From contig JAUCPW010000067.1 of NCBI GenBank assembly GCA_030373045.1, positions 1 to 64,000 of the forward strand: DNA of 64,000 bases, written 5' to 3'. Every line of letters starts with the position of its first letter. The stretch's first letter is position 1. The notes beneath the pieces were generated by a model. The model was not told the DNA's origin and did no database searches. It saw nothing but the letters and a program-made list of their open reading frames with translations. The translations under genes were made by a program, and so were the position numbers. Below, in pieces: positions 1 to 7,690 of this stretch. This DNA comes from Candidatus Fermentibacter sp. GTDB lineage: Bacteria; Fermentibacterota; Fermentibacteria; Fermentibacterales; Fermentibacteraceae.

Positions 1-473
1 GCGCGGGCCTCCTCCGCATCCGGGGCGCCGTGCACGACCAGGAGCCCGCAGCTCCCGAGGAAGGCCCGCGCCAGGCCGGCCGCGAAGGGGAACCTGTCGT
101 GCGGCATCACGTTGTGGCACACCGCGACCCTGGGGAGCAGGCGGTTCGCCGGAAGCCCCGCGGCGAGCGACGGGACGAAGAACGGATGCCAGTACTGCGC
201 TATCACCGCACCGGCTCCCAGCCGGGCGATCCTGCGCGCCGACCGCCGCCAGGACAGGGGGTTCGAGGAGTCGATCAGGACGTCCGCCTCGTGCCCGCCG
301 CCGGCCCCCGGCTCGAGCTGGGACGTGCCGGGGAACAGGAAGCCCGGGTAGAGGCGCGAAAAGGATATCCTGGAGGTCTCGGCCGATCCGGCGAGCGCCT
401 GTTCGAGGCGGAGCGTGAACTGGGCTATCCCCCCGCGCCACGGCGGGAAGGGACCGGCCAGGGCAAGGCGCAT
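1..473 (-). CDS. Glycosyltransferase family 4-type protein, N-terminal part (cut by window edge)
   Basis: Reading the minus strand from the ATG at 473 gives an open frame to the window edge (about 157 residues). It begins MRLALAGPFPPWRGGIAQFT, the usual N-terminal nucleotide-fold opening of GT4 enzymes with a flexible Gly-Gly loop, and continues with VLIDSSNPLSW and later VAVCHNVMPHD, typical of the acceptor-binding half. The C-terminal sugar-nucleotide domain lies outside the window, so donor and acceptor cannot be named. The start overlaps the stop of the GT2 gene by one base (TGATG), so the two are probably translationally coupled. The context (GT2, LpxH-like enzyme, lipoprotein) suggests cell-surface glycan or glycolipid synthesis. 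The family is fairly certain; the substrate is unknown. Confidence 0.8.
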   Translation of the reverse strand, partial: MRLALAGPFPPWRGGIAQFTLRLEQALAGSAETSRISFSRLYPGFLFPGTSQLEPGAGGGHEADVLIDSSNPLSWRRSARRIARLGAGAVIAQYWHPFFVPSLAAGLPANRLLPRVAVCHNVMPHDRFPFAAGLARAFLGSCGLLVVHGAPDAEEAR

Positions 474-1414
474 CAGGGGCTGGTCCCCTGGGTTCCCGAT
501 ACGGATCTCTCCACGATGTTGAACGGCTTCTTGCCGGGCAGGAACCTCAGCATCATCTCGCCGAGGAGGCCCAGGGAGACGAGCTGGAAGCCTATCAGCA
601 TCAGGAACACGCCCATGAGGAGGAGGGGGCGGTTGCCGATGGACTCGCCGCCCAGCCAGAGGACGGAGAGATATGCCGTGATGGCGAGGCCCGTCGCGAA
701 CAGGGTCGTGCCGATGCCCCCGAAGAAATGGAGGGGCCTGAACGAGTATCGGTGGAGGAACAGCACCGTCAGCAGGTCGGCGTAGCCCCTGAAGAACCTG
801 GAGAGCCCGTACTTGCTCCTGCCGTGCCTCCTGGGCCTGTGGTTGACCGCCTTCTCGCCGACCCTGTACCCGAGCTGCGCCACCAGGACCGGCGTGTACC
901 TGTGCATCTCGCCGTACAGGTCGAGCCTTCGGGCCGTCTCGCCCCTGTAGAGCTTCAGCCCGCAGTTGAAGTCGTGCAGCCGGAGACCGGTGGCCAGGCG
1001 CACGATGCAGTTGAAGACCTTCGAGGGGATGCGCTTGGAGAGCGGGTCGTGCCGGGTCTTCTTCCATCCGCTGACGAGGTCGAGATTGCCTTCGGCCATC
1101 ATGGAGGCCATGGCCGGGAGCTCGGCCGGATCGTCCTGGAGATCGGCGTCCATGGTGGCGACGAGAGACCCGGATGCCTCGGCGAAACCCGCCGAGAGGG
1201 CGGCCGCCTTGCCCATGCTGCGGCCGAACCTCACGCCCTTCACGGGATACGACGAGGATGCCTCGAGGATGGCGGCCCAGGTGCGGTCGACACTGCCGTC
1301 GTCTACGATGATCATCTCCCAGCGAAAGCCGTCCAGGGCCTTCGCCGTCTCCCCGACCAGGGTCGCGATGCTGGCTTCCTCGTCCCTAGCCGGGACTACG
1401 ACGGAGATGTCCAT
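473..1414 (-). CDS. GT2 polyprenyl/dolichyl-phosphate sugar transferase-like protein
   Basis: The protein has 313 residues. It opens with MDISVVVPARDEEASIATL, followed by DDGSVDRTW and DADLQDDPAELPAM (the metal-binding D-x-D region of GT2 enzymes) and NCGLKLYRGE, the pattern of dolichol-phosphate mannose synthase and ArnC/GtrB-type transferases. Two hydrophobic segments near residues 230-255 and 268-292 form the usual C-terminal pair of membrane helices. By family it would move a sugar from a nucleotide donor onto undecaprenyl phosphate on the cytoplasmic side of the inner membrane. It is followed directly by the GT4 gene, and about 50 bases separate it from the LpxH-like gene upstream. The sugar cannot be told from sequence. 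Confidence 0.88.
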   Translation of the reverse strand: MDISVVVPARDEEASIATLVGETAKALDGFRWEMIIVDDGSVDRTWAAILEASSSYPVKGVRFGRSMGKAAALSAGFAEASGSLVATMDADLQDDPAELPAMASMMAEGNLDLVSGWKKTRHDPLSKRIPSKVFNCIVRLATGLRLHDFNCGLKLYRGETARRLDLYGEMHRYTPVLVAQLGYRVGEKAVNHRPRRHGRSKYGLSRFFRGYADLLTVLFLHRYSFRPLHFFGGIGTTLFATGLAITAYLSVLWLGGESIGNRPLLLMGVFLMLIGFQLVSLGLLGEMMLRFLPGKKPFNIVERSVSGTQGTSP

Positions 1415-1466
1415 GCCGGTTCCTCCTGCTCTGCGCTGCGGAAGATCGAGCGCCGGGAGCCCTTCG

Positions 1467-2213
1467 TCAACGAGAGCCCGGGCCGGGGAACTCCAGCATC
1501 GAGGGTCCGTCGGGGCCGAACCTGGCGCAGGTGAAGGTCGTCACCCAGTCGCCGGTGGAGATGTGGACGCCCTGTCCGATGCGCCTGATCCCGGCGGCAT
1601 GGATGTGCCCCGTCACCACCGCCCCGAAGCCCCTGGAGATCATCCCCCCGGCCCAGGACGTCATGCCCGGGGGGATCTCGGTGATCTCCCTCCGGAGAAT
1701 CCTGCGGCTCGTGCCAGAGGCGAGGGTGCCGAGCAAGGCTCCCGCGTCGGGATGCAGGAGCCTGAACAGGAATCGGGAAAGCCCCGCCCGGAGCACCGGC
1801 CGCAGGAGGTATCTGTATCCGAAGTCGCCGCCTCCGAGCCCGTCACCGTGGGCTGCCGCCGTTCTGATGCCGTGGCAGACCGTCTCCACCACAGGCGTCC
1901 TGTCTATCATGAAGCCCGAAGCCCTCTCGAAATGGCTGCCCACCCACCAGTCGTGGTTGCCGGGGAGGAACACCGTCCGCCATCCCGCGCGGCCGAGCGC
2001 GGACATGGCAGGGAAGAGCCTCTCGTATCCGGCGGGGATGGCGCTGCCGTACTCGAACCAGAAGTCGAAGAGGTCGCCGGTGATCCAGAGTTCGCCGGGC
2101 TCCTCGTCGAGCAGCCCCGCGAGGAAGGATAGGAAGCGCTCCCTCCCGGGGTGGGGCAGGGGTTCGGGAAGGAGGTGTACGTCTCCGGCGAAGTAGACGA
2201 ACGGGCCCCTCAT
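1467..2213 (-). CDS. lpxH: LpxH-like UDP-2,3-diacylglucosamine hydrolase (metallophosphoesterase)
   Basis: The protein has 248 residues and the full calcineurin-like metal-site series: GDVHL near the N terminus, ITGDLFDFWFEYG, PGNHDWW, AHGDGL and VTGHIHAA. The GDLFDFW block and overall length fit the LpxH family, which cleaves UDP-2,3-diacylglucosamine to lipid X in lipid A synthesis at the inner membrane. The second motif reads GNHDWW rather than the GNRDF of enterobacterial LpxH, so a related phosphoesterase with another substrate remains possible. I chose the ATG at 2213 because it overlaps the stop of the upstream lipoprotein gene (ATGA) and starts directly at the conserved first strand; the frame extends further upstream without family similarity. 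Confidence 0.78.
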   Translation of the reverse strand: MRGPFVYFAGDVHLLPEPLPHPGRERFLSFLAGLLDEEPGELWITGDLFDFWFEYGSAIPAGYERLFPAMSALGRAGWRTVFLPGNHDWWVGSHFERASGFMIDRTPVVETVCHGIRTAAAHGDGLGGGDFGYRYLLRPVLRAGLSRFLFRLLHPDAGALLGTLASGTSRRILRREITEIPPGMTSWAGGMISRGFGAVVTGHIHAAGIRRIGQGVHISTGDWVTTFTCARFGPDGPSMLEFPGPGSR

Positions 2214-2698
2214 CGCGCCAGGAGCCGCCCGGTGCAGCCGAAACCGGTCTCGACAGCGGGCGGGGCTCCTCTTCGGAAGAGGACGGCCGCCGGGAGCACG
2301 TCGCCCGGGATGCACGAGGCCAGGACGGAGTCCGCCAGGTAGACCGGCATCGATACTCCCATGGCGTTCAGGTGGGCCTGGGAGGCGTTCCTCCCCTCGA
2401 CCGTGAACTGGACGGGAACCGCCCTCACCCCCCGGTCCGCCAGCCCGGCGAGCGAGACGAGATCGGAATCGACCGCCGCGTATCCGTCGAGGGGCATCCA
2501 GTAGTAGACGACCAGGGCGCTGTCGAGGGAGAGGTCGGGAGGCAGCCCGTCAGGTCCGGTGAGGGTCCCGGGCACTTCGAGGACCTCCGGGGGGGCGTCC
2601 TCGATCCCTCCGCCGCCCCCGCAGGAGGCGAGAAGAAGGGGCAGCACGAGCAGCAGCGGCGCGGCCGGAGCCCCTGACGGAATCCGCCGGATGATCAT
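2210..2698 (-). CDS. Lipoprotein with thioredoxin-like fold (TlpA-like, no CxxC)
   Basis: The protein has 162 residues. The N terminus has arginines, a long leucine-rich stretch and the lipobox LLLASC followed by five glycines, so export and lipid anchoring are very likely. The mature part contains LDSALVVYYWMPLDGYAAVDS and later GVSMPVYLADSV, resembling the strand-turn-helix of the TlpA/AhpC thioredoxin-like family, but the position of the redox CxxC is occupied by MPLDG. Any role is therefore likely binding or structural rather than disulphide exchange. The ATG at 2698 overlaps the stop of the upstream membrane-protein gene (ATGA). It belongs to the sigma factor operon. The fold assignment is an inference from a short motif. 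Confidence 0.6.
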   Translation of the reverse strand: MIIRRIPSGAPAAPLLLVLPLLLASCGGGGGIEDAPPEVLEVPGTLTGPDGLPPDLSLDSALVVYYWMPLDGYAAVDSDLVSLAGLADRGVRAVPVQFTVEGRNASQAHLNAMGVSMPVYLADSVLASCIPGDVLPAAVLFRRGAPPAVETGFGCTGRLLAR

Positions 2699-3099
2699 CG
2701 GCAGTCCGCTTCGAGCGCGCCGAGCAGCCGTGCCGACGTAGAGGACGAACCCGAGGGGGACGGCATGGCGAGCGCGTAGGTCCAGCCTCCCAGGTGCCTG
2801 GCTGTGGTCGCGCCGGCGGGCCGGCCGGGGGAGAGGGGCGCAGGTGAACGGATTATCGCCAGAACCGAAGAATCCGGAAGAAGGATCGTGCCTATCCGGT
2901 AGGGGAAGATGGTCCACACGCCCCGGACGGAACCGTCGCCGCGAGGCTCTCCCATCCGGGCCAGGTCCGCGGCGATGGGCCCGATCTCGGCCTGGGTCGA
3001 TATCGTGGTGGCCGGGCGCCTGAAGAGGACAGGCGTCATCAGGACGGAAAGGGCGACCGCGACCCAGGCGGCGCCTGTCAGCATGCGTGGGGGATGCAA
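2695..3099 (-). CDS. Small single-span membrane protein of the sigma factor operon, function unknown
   Basis: The protein has 134 residues from a TTG at 3099 placed directly after the anti-sigma stop; an ATG at 3084 is the alternative start. Neither has a well-spaced ribosome site, so coupling to the upstream gene is likely. One hydrophobic segment (LTGAAWVAVALSVLMTPVLF) near the N terminus is followed by about 100 residues predicted to lie outside the cytoplasm and rich in Gly, Pro and Ser. I recognise no domain. Its position between a soluble zinc anti-sigma factor and a lipoprotein suggests an envelope sensor or partner of the sigma system, but that is inference from context only. It ends with an ATGA overlap into the lipoprotein gene. 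Confidence 0.62.
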   Translation of the reverse strand: MHPPRMLTGAAWVAVALSVLMTPVLFRRPATTISTQAEIGPIAADLARMGEPRGDGSVRGVWTIFPYRIGTILLPDSSVLAIIRSPAPLSPGRPAGATTARHLGGWTYALAMPSPSGSSSTSARLLGALEADCR

Positions 3100-3330
3100 C
3101 TAGCTCTTCCCGCCTCCGGCCGACAGGGTGGCGATCCGGTTCCTGAGTTCGACCGGGGCGGTCACCCTGAAGAGGTCCCTGAGCCTGGATCTGAAGAAGA
3201 GCATGGTCTCCGCGCAGGTCTTGCATTCCTCGCAGCCCGAGAGGTGGCTTTCCAGCATCATGCGGTCCTCCCTCCCGAGCTCTCCGGAAATGTAGTCCTG
3301 GATTCTGCTAGCCTCCTGCGAGCACCTCAC
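3100..3330 (-). CDS. Zinc-finger anti-sigma factor (ZAS domain, no membrane segment)
   Basis: The protein has 76 residues from a GTG start inside the end of the sigma factor gene. It carries Cys3, then H29-x3-C33-x2-C36 in ESHLSGCEECKTC, the zinc ligand set of anti-sigma factors such as RsrA and ChrR (zf-HC2 family), plus an extra Cys39. Residues after about 40 form a short amphipathic tail without a membrane helix. By family it binds the ECF sigma factor in the cytoplasm and releases it when zinc-thiolate ligands are oxidised or otherwise disturbed. The 23-base overlap with the sigma gene supports pairing of the two products. Redox sensing is an inference from the ligand pattern and the lack of a membrane anchor. 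Confidence 0.85.
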   Translation of the reverse strand: MRCSQEASRIQDYISGELGREDRMMLESHLSGCEECKTCAETMLFFRSRLRDLFRVTAPVELRNRIATLSAGGGKS

Positions 3331-3916
3331 CGCCAGACCCCTCCATCATCGCAGACTGCCATTCCACGAGCAGCTTCCTGAGAATCGCACGACCCCTGTG
3401 GATTCTCGACCTCACCGTACCTATCGGGATGCTGAGAATCTGGGAGATCTCCGCATAGGACATCTCCTCCACGTCGCAGAGCACCACCGCGCTCCTGAAC
3501 TCCTCCGGGAGCCTGTTGAGGGCCTTCTCGATGTCCTCCCTCATCAGCCCGGCGAGGAAGGACTTCTGCGGGTCCGGGGAGCGGGGCGACTCGAATCCGT
3601 CCTGGTCCTCCCCGGCCAGCTCGTCCAGCCAGTCGCACGAGACGGTCCTGGGTGACCTGCATGCGGCCCTTCTGTCGTTCAGGAAAGTGTTCCTCAGGAT
3701 AGCAAACAGCCAGGCCCGGGCGTTTGTTCCCAGCCTGTACTGCGATCTGGCCTTGAAGGCCCGCGCATAGGTCTCCTGAACGAGGTCGGATGCGTCGTCG
3801 GGATTGCGGGTCAGGTGGATGGCGTATCCGTAGAGCCCGTCGACGTACTGCAGGACCTCCGACTCGAATCGGTCGGCCTGGATGCCCTTTCCTGCGGGAG
3901 GGACGGCTGTGGTCAT
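3308..3916 (-). CDS. ECF-type RNA polymerase sigma factor
   Basis: The protein has 202 residues. Region 2 covers roughly residues 20-95 and includes DASDLVQETYARAF and ARAWLFAILRNTFLNDRR, the classic -10 recognition block. Region 4 covers about 130-190 with LNRLPEEFRSAVVLCDVEEM, SYAEISQILSIPIGTVRSR and IHRGRAILRKLL, the helix-turn-helix that reads the -35 element. It would direct RNA polymerase to a regulon that often includes its own operon. It is the first gene of a tightly coupled run encoding an anti-sigma factor, envelope proteins, an LpxH-like enzyme and glycosyltransferases, so an envelope or redox stress regulon is plausible. It is divergent from nrdJ across 186 bases. Confidence 0.93.
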   Translation of the reverse strand: MTTAVPPAGKGIQADRFESEVLQYVDGLYGYAIHLTRNPDDASDLVQETYARAFKARSQYRLGTNARAWLFAILRNTFLNDRRAACRSPRTVSCDWLDELAGEDQDGFESPRSPDPQKSFLAGLMREDIEKALNRLPEEFRSAVVLCDVEEMSYAEISQILSIPIGTVRSRIHRGRAILRKLLVEWQSAMMEGSGGEVLAGG

Positions 3917-3974
3917 GCCGGTAATCTACGGACTGACGGCCCCCGTGGCCAGCAGGACCCGGAACGGGGCATGG

Positions 3975-3988
3975 CACAACTGGTTGTG
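3975..3988. promoter_or_regulatory. Perfect palindrome between sigma factor and nrdJ, possible operator
   Basis: CACAAC-TG-GTTGTG is a perfect inverted repeat with 6-base arms in the divergent intergenic region. It does not match the NrdR box of nrd genes. The 10-mer GGCACAACTG that starts here recurs on the minus strand upstream of the PC4-like gene (around 6844-6853). A regulator site is possible, but chance is not excluded. Confidence 0.35.
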
Positions 3989-4015
3989 TCCTGGCGGACG
4001 GAGCCACACAGCATA

Positions 4016-4044
4016 TTGACAAGCAGGCCCGTCAGGCTTACGTT
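4016..4044 (+). promoter_or_regulatory. Candidate sigma70-type promoter for nrdJ
   Basis: TTGACA at 4016-4021 is a perfect -35 box, followed after 17 bases by TACGTT at 4039-4044 (three of six matches to TATAAT). This would place the start of transcription near 4051 and leave a leader of about 50 bases before the ATG at 4103. No cobalamin riboswitch fits in the space left. Confidence 0.45.
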
Positions 4045-4102
4045 GCACCGTAATGCGTCCGGGGCTGTCGTCACCTTCGAGGGGGGTTGTCTGGAGATGG
4101 CG

Positions 4103-6469
4103 ATGAGGGAAGCCTCCTCCATGGAATCCGATCTTTTCGGCCGTATCGCGGAGGCTCCGCCGGAGGAACCGGCCGAGGCGCCCGTGGAACCCGGCTTCTC
4201 CAGAAACGCCGAAGTCGTTCTCCGGAAAAGATATCTGAAGCGGTCGCCCGAGGGAGAGATCCTCGAGACCCCCCGCGAGATGCTCTGGCGGGTGGCTGCG
4301 AGCGTTGCCGTGGCCGAGACCCGCTTCAACGGCGGAAGCGCCGACCGCTGGACCACCCGCTTCTTCAACATGATGGCCAGGCTCGAATTCCTGCCCAACT
4401 CCCCTACCCTCATGAATGCGGGAAGGGACCTCGGACAGCTCTCGGCCTGCTTCGTCCTGCCTGTCGAGGACGACATGGAGAGCATCTTCGAGGCGGTCAA
4501 GAACACCGCGCTCATCCACAAGAGCGGCGGAGGGACGGGGTTCTCGTTCTCCCGGATCCGTCCGAAGGACGACGTCGTGCTCTCCACCAGAGGGATCTCG
4601 AGCGGCCCGATATCATTCATGACCGTGTTCGACAAGGCCACCGAGACCATAAAGCAGGGCGGCGTGCGGCGGGGAGCCAACATGGCCGTGCTGTCCGTCG
4701 ACCACCCCGACATCCTCGAATTCATCGACGCCAAGCGCGACATGCAGATCCTCAACAACTTCAACCTCTCCGTCGCGCTCACGGACAGATTCATGGACTG
4801 CCTCGACCGCGACGCCGACTTCACGCTCAACAACCCGCGCACCGGCGAGCCCGTGTCCACGCTCCGGGCTTCCGACGTATTCAGGAAGATCGTCGATTCC
4901 GCATGGGCCTCCGGCGAACCGGGGATCATCTTCATCGACAGGATGAACGAGGCGAACCCGACCCCCCAGCTCGGCAGGATAGAGGCCACCAATCCCTGCG
5001 GTGAGCAGCCCCTCCTGCCGTTCGAGGCGTGCAACCTCGGGTCCGTGAACGTCGCGGCTCACCTCGCGAACGCACCCGACGGCTCGAGGATCCTCGACTG
5101 GGAATCCCTCGACCGCACGGTGAGGAATTCCGTCCGCTTCCTCGACGACGTGATAGAGGTCAACCGCTACCCCCTCCCGCAGATCGAGAAGATGGTGGAG
5201 GGGAACAGGAAGATAGGGCTCGGCCTGATGGGCTTCGCCGACGCCCTGTTCGAGATGTGCATCCCCTACGACTCCGAGGATGCCCTGAAGTTCGCCGAGA
5301 AGCTGATGTCCTTCGTTCATTCGAAGGCGCGCAGGGCCAGCGAGGACCTGGCCCGGGAGAGGGGCGCCTTCCCCAACTACAGGGGCAGTGCGCTGGAGAT
5401 GCAGGGGCTCCCGCCGATGAGGAACGCGACGGTCACCACGATAGCCCCCACGGGATCGATCAGCATCCTTGCGGGGTGCTCGAGCGGCATAGAACCGGCA
5501 TTCGCCCTGGCCTACGAGAGGCGCAACATCCTCGACGAAGGCGACGAACTGACCGAGATGGTCCCCGCCTTCGAGGCCGCCGTCGTCAGGAGGGGCTGCT
5601 GCACCCCCGGCATCCTGGCCGCCGTCAGGGAGAAGGGGATCTGCCGCGGGGTCTCCGGGGTGCCCGACGACATACAGCGCGTGTTCGCCACCTCGCACGA
5701 CGTCACGCCCTCATATCACGTCAGGATGCAGGCGGCATTCCAGAAGTACACGGACAACGCGGTCTCGAAGACGGTCAACCTCCCCGAGTCCGCCACCGTG
5801 GAGGACGTGGCCGACGTCTACGGGCTGGCGTTCAGGCTGCGCTGCAAGGGTGTCACCGTGTACCGTGACAGGAGCAGGGACAGCCAGGTGCTGAACATCG
5901 GGAAGGCGCCCGGCGCCAGGGTCGTCTCGGTGGAACCGGCGCCTCCGGCGAAGGCCGTGAAGCAGGGGCCGAGGCCGAGGCCCGAGGTGACCACCGGCGT
6001 GACGCGGCGGGTGAAGACCGGCTGCGGAAACCTGTACGTGACGATCAACGAGGACGAGTACGGCCCGGTGGAGATCTTCACGCAGATGGGCAAGGCGGGC
6101 GGGTGCGCCGCCTCACAGGCCGAGGCCATAAGCAGGCTCGTCTCGCTGGCCCTCAGGTCGCACACCCCGCTCGAGGCGGTCGTGCGGGAACTGAAGGGGA
6201 TAAGCTGCCACAGGGTGGTCTGGCAGGGGGGGGACAGGATACTCTCCTGCGCCGATGCGATAGGCAGGACACTGGAATGGCACAGCGGGCAGCGCACGGA
6301 CACCGTCGAGGGCGCGGTCGGCGGGCCCGAGGCCATCCCCGAGACGGTCACCCTGGAGGACGACCTCCAGAACCACGCCGGGGCCTGCCCCAACTGCGGC
6401 GGGCCTCTCAAGTACGAGTCGGGATGTGTGGCCTGCGCCCTGAACTGCGGCTACTCGGAATGCGGCTGA
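4103..6469 (+). CDS. nrdJ: Adenosylcobalamin-dependent ribonucleotide reductase (class II)
   Basis: The protein has 788 residues. It reduces ribonucleoside diphosphates or triphosphates to deoxy forms using a cobalamin-derived thiyl radical. Visible family landmarks are NSPTLMNAG and LGQLSACFVLPVEDD (redox Cys116), SGGGTGFSFSRIRP, KQGGVRRGANMAVL, the active-site loop NPCGEQPLLPFEACN with Asn297, Cys299 and Glu301, and APTGSISILAGCSSGIEP. The last 30 residues carry a zinc-ribbon-like Cys cluster ending CGYSECG, as in NrdJ proteins with the C-terminal thiol-exchange tail. I chose the ATG at 4103 because GGAG lies six bases upstream; ATG 4097 is too close to it. The gene allows DNA precursor synthesis with or without oxygen and implies a B12 supply. 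Confidence 0.96.
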   Translation: MREASSMESDLFGRIAEAPPEEPAEAPVEPGFSRNAEVVLRKRYLKRSPEGEILETPREMLWRVAASVAVAETRFNGGSADRWTTRFFNMMARLEFLPNSPTLMNAGRDLGQLSACFVLPVEDDMESIFEAVKNTALIHKSGGGTGFSFSRIRPKDDVVLSTRGISSGPISFMTVFDKATETIKQGGVRRGANMAVLSVDHPDILEFIDAKRDMQILNNFNLSVALTDRFMDCLDRDADFTLNNPRTGEPVSTLRASDVFRKIVDSAWASGEPGIIFIDRMNEANPTPQLGRIEATNPCGEQPLLPFEACNLGSVNVAAHLANAPDGSRILDWESLDRTVRNSVRFLDDVIEVNRYPLPQIEKMVEGNRKIGLGLMGFADALFEMCIPYDSEDALKFAEKLMSFVHSKARRASEDLARERGAFPNYRGSALEMQGLPPMRNATVTTIAPTGSISILAGCSSGIEPAFALAYERRNILDEGDELTEMVPAFEAAVVRRGCCTPGILAAVREKGICRGVSGVPDDIQRVFATSHDVTPSYHVRMQAAFQKYTDNAVSKTVNLPESATVEDVADVYGLAFRLRCKGVTVYRDRSRDSQVLNIGKAPGARVVSVEPAPPAKAVKQGPRPRPEVTTGVTRRVKTGCGNLYVTINEDEYGPVEIFTQMGKAGGCAASQAEAISRLVSLALRSHTPLEAVVRELKGISCHRVVWQGGDRILSCADAIGRTLEWHSGQRTDTVEGAVGGPEAIPETVTLEDDLQNHAGACPNCGGPLKYESGCVACALNCGYSECG

Positions 6470-6476
6470 CCGGGCG

Positions 6477-6761
6477 TTAGTAGTCCGGATCGGCCTTGGC
6501 GGCCTTCGTCCTCTTCGGCGCGGCCGCCTTCTTCTCGTCGGCCGGCCGGGTCCCGAGCTCCTCGAGGGCCTTCGTGATCCCCTCCGAGATCTTCGCGGCT
6601 ATCTCCGGGGTCATGCTGAGGCCCTTCTTCGTGGGCATCCACTCGCCTGTCTCCGACATGTAGAAGACCCTGGCGTCGACGTACTGCCTGCCCTTGAACT
6701 CCTTGAGGACCAGCCTTATCAGATCCTCGCCCTTCTCGATCTCCAGAACGGTCTTGTCCAT
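6477..6761 (-). CDS. PC4/YdbC-like ssDNA-binding transcription coactivator
   Basis: The protein has 94 residues. The first 70 residues match the bacterial PC4 family: a short beta-rich core with LIRLVLKEFKGRQYVDARVFY, then GEWMPTKKGLSMTPEIAAKI, the usual site of strand-helix packing. The tail (about residues 72-94) is Lys/Ala-rich (KKAAAPKRTKAAKA) and probably contacts DNA or RNA non-specifically. Homologues bind single-stranded DNA as dimers and affect transcription or repair; the target here is unknown. The ATG at 6761 is preceded by GGAGACGGG, a good ribosome site. The gene ends seven bases from the convergent nrdJ stop, with no visible terminator between them. Confidence 0.85.
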   Translation of the reverse strand: MDKTVLEIEKGEDLIRLVLKEFKGRQYVDARVFYMSETGEWMPTKKGLSMTPEIAAKISEGITKALEELGTRPADEKKAAAPKRTKAAKADPDY

Positions 6762-6861
6762 CCCGTCTCCTTCCGGTATTTGGCGCGTAAGCTGACCCCG
6801 CGGCTTCCCCGCCGTCAAGGGCGGGTTGTCCGCATGCGGGTGCAGTTGTGCCGTAACGCGA

Positions 6862-6885
6862 GGGGGCCGGGTCTCCCCGGCCCCC
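6862..6885 (-). terminator. GC-rich hairpin downstream of the 6908-7579 gene
   Basis: GGGGGCCGGG at 6862-6871 pairs perfectly with CCCGGCCCCC at 6876-6885 around a TCTC loop. It lies 23 bases past the stop of the secreted-protein gene and has no T-run on either side, so it may act as a rho-assisted or structural 3' end. A closely similar hairpin follows the related gene at 50095-50739. Confidence 0.6.
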
Positions 6886-6907
6886 CGTCGAAGTCTGTGC
6901 TGGACTG

Positions 6908-7579
6908 CTAGAAGTTCGCCTTGATCTGTCCCCAGGTGGTCGGCGAGAGGGCTCCCATGCTGGCCAGCGTCAGGTCGTCGTAGTAGATGTTGTCGCCGCC
7001 GTCGGAGTAGAGGTCGAGGGCCGCCAGCTCGTTCACTCCGGTGAGCTGCCAGGGGATGGTCTCGCAGAGCGTGCCGTTGTAGTAGATCGTCTGCATGCCG
7101 CCGTCGAGATCGATGACGACCTTGATCTCCACCCACTGGTTGTAGAGGATGGTTCCGACGTAGGTGCCCGGATCGGTTATCATGAACTGCGTGGTGGTGC
7201 AGTTGAACTGGATCTGGAGCGACCAGTCGTAAGGCCCGCCGGTGGTGTAGGTGTTGAGGAGGATGAAGTACTGGTCACCCTGGGCGCCGGTGGGGATGTA
7301 CTGCCAGGCCTTCATCTCCCATGTGCCCGAGGTCTCGGTGAACTCGTGCACTAGGTCGGTCGTGGGCGTGATCTGGACGGAATTGGGGGCGCTGCGGTGG
7401 GGAGTCGTAACTACGTAGGCGTTTGCAGCGGGGTTGCTCTCCCATGTGTCCCAGCCACCCTGACCCATCAGGCCGCCGGTGGAGTACGAATCGAAATTGT
7501 CGGACCAGTCCGCCCCTGCAGGGCATGCGAACGCGAACACGGCCAGAGCCGCTGCAGTCAAACCAGAGTACTTCTTCAT
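6908..7579 (-). CDS. Secreted LamG/concanavalin-like protein with C-terminal TTWG tail
   Basis: The protein has 223 residues. MKKYSGLTAAALAVFAFACPAGA is a clear signal peptide. The mature part (DNFDSYSTGGLMGQGGWDTWE, VQITPTTDL, YFILLNTYTTGG, WVEIKVVIDLDGG, YYNGTLCETIPW, IYYDDLTL) has the strand pattern of a concanavalin A-like jelly roll as in LamG or glucanase-type modules; no catalytic residues are evident. It ends LSPTTWGQIKANF. The secreted protein encoded at 50095-50739 ends LTETTWGALKSLF, so the tail is shared although the bodies differ. The ATG at 7579 has GGAGGATCGG just upstream. The gene stands alone between its own promoter and a strong hairpin. Carbohydrate binding or a surface role is possible but not shown. 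Confidence 0.82.
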   Translation of the reverse strand: MKKYSGLTAAALAVFAFACPAGADWSDNFDSYSTGGLMGQGGWDTWESNPAANAYVVTTPHRSAPNSVQITPTTDLVHEFTETSGTWEMKAWQYIPTGAQGDQYFILLNTYTTGGPYDWSLQIQFNCTTTQFMITDPGTYVGTILYNQWVEIKVVIDLDGGMQTIYYNGTLCETIPWQLTGVNELAALDLYSDGGDNIYYDDLTLASMGALSPTTWGQIKANF

Positions 7580-7660
7580 CCGATCCTCCATCCTTGGATC
7601 ATGCCACCGTGAACCGCGCCGGAGCCCCGGACGGGCATGCTCCGCACGCGTATCCGAATG

Positions 7661-7690
7661 AGAATACGGGCGGCCGTCGGGGTGCGTCAA
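7661..7690 (-). promoter_or_regulatory. Candidate promoter for the secreted-protein gene
   Basis: On the minus strand TTGACG (7690-7685) is followed after 18 bases by TATTCT (7666-7661). The -35 box overlaps the cdd stop codon. Transcription would begin near 7654, giving a leader of about 75 bases before the ATG at 7579. Confidence 0.45.

Noticed and set aside
30-785. Long plus-strand frames opposite the minus-strand glycosyltransferase genes
   Set aside because: High GC content makes long antisense frames common; these encode Arg/Pro/Gly-rich sequence without family features. The same holds for such frames opposite or within other genes across the window.
3973-3989. TGGCAC-N6-TTGT resembling a sigma54 -24/-12 promoter upstream of nrdJ
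   Set aside because: The spacing is one base too long and the -12 GC is missing; the palindrome explains the sequence better.
3917-4102. Cobalamin riboswitch in front of nrdJ
   Set aside because: The divergent gap is only 186 bases and contains no B12-box-like sequence; with the promoter at 4016-4044 the leader would be about 50 bases.
6785-6818. TTGACG upstream of the PC4-like gene as a promoter
   Set aside because: A -35-like box is present, but no acceptable -10 stands 16-18 bases from it.
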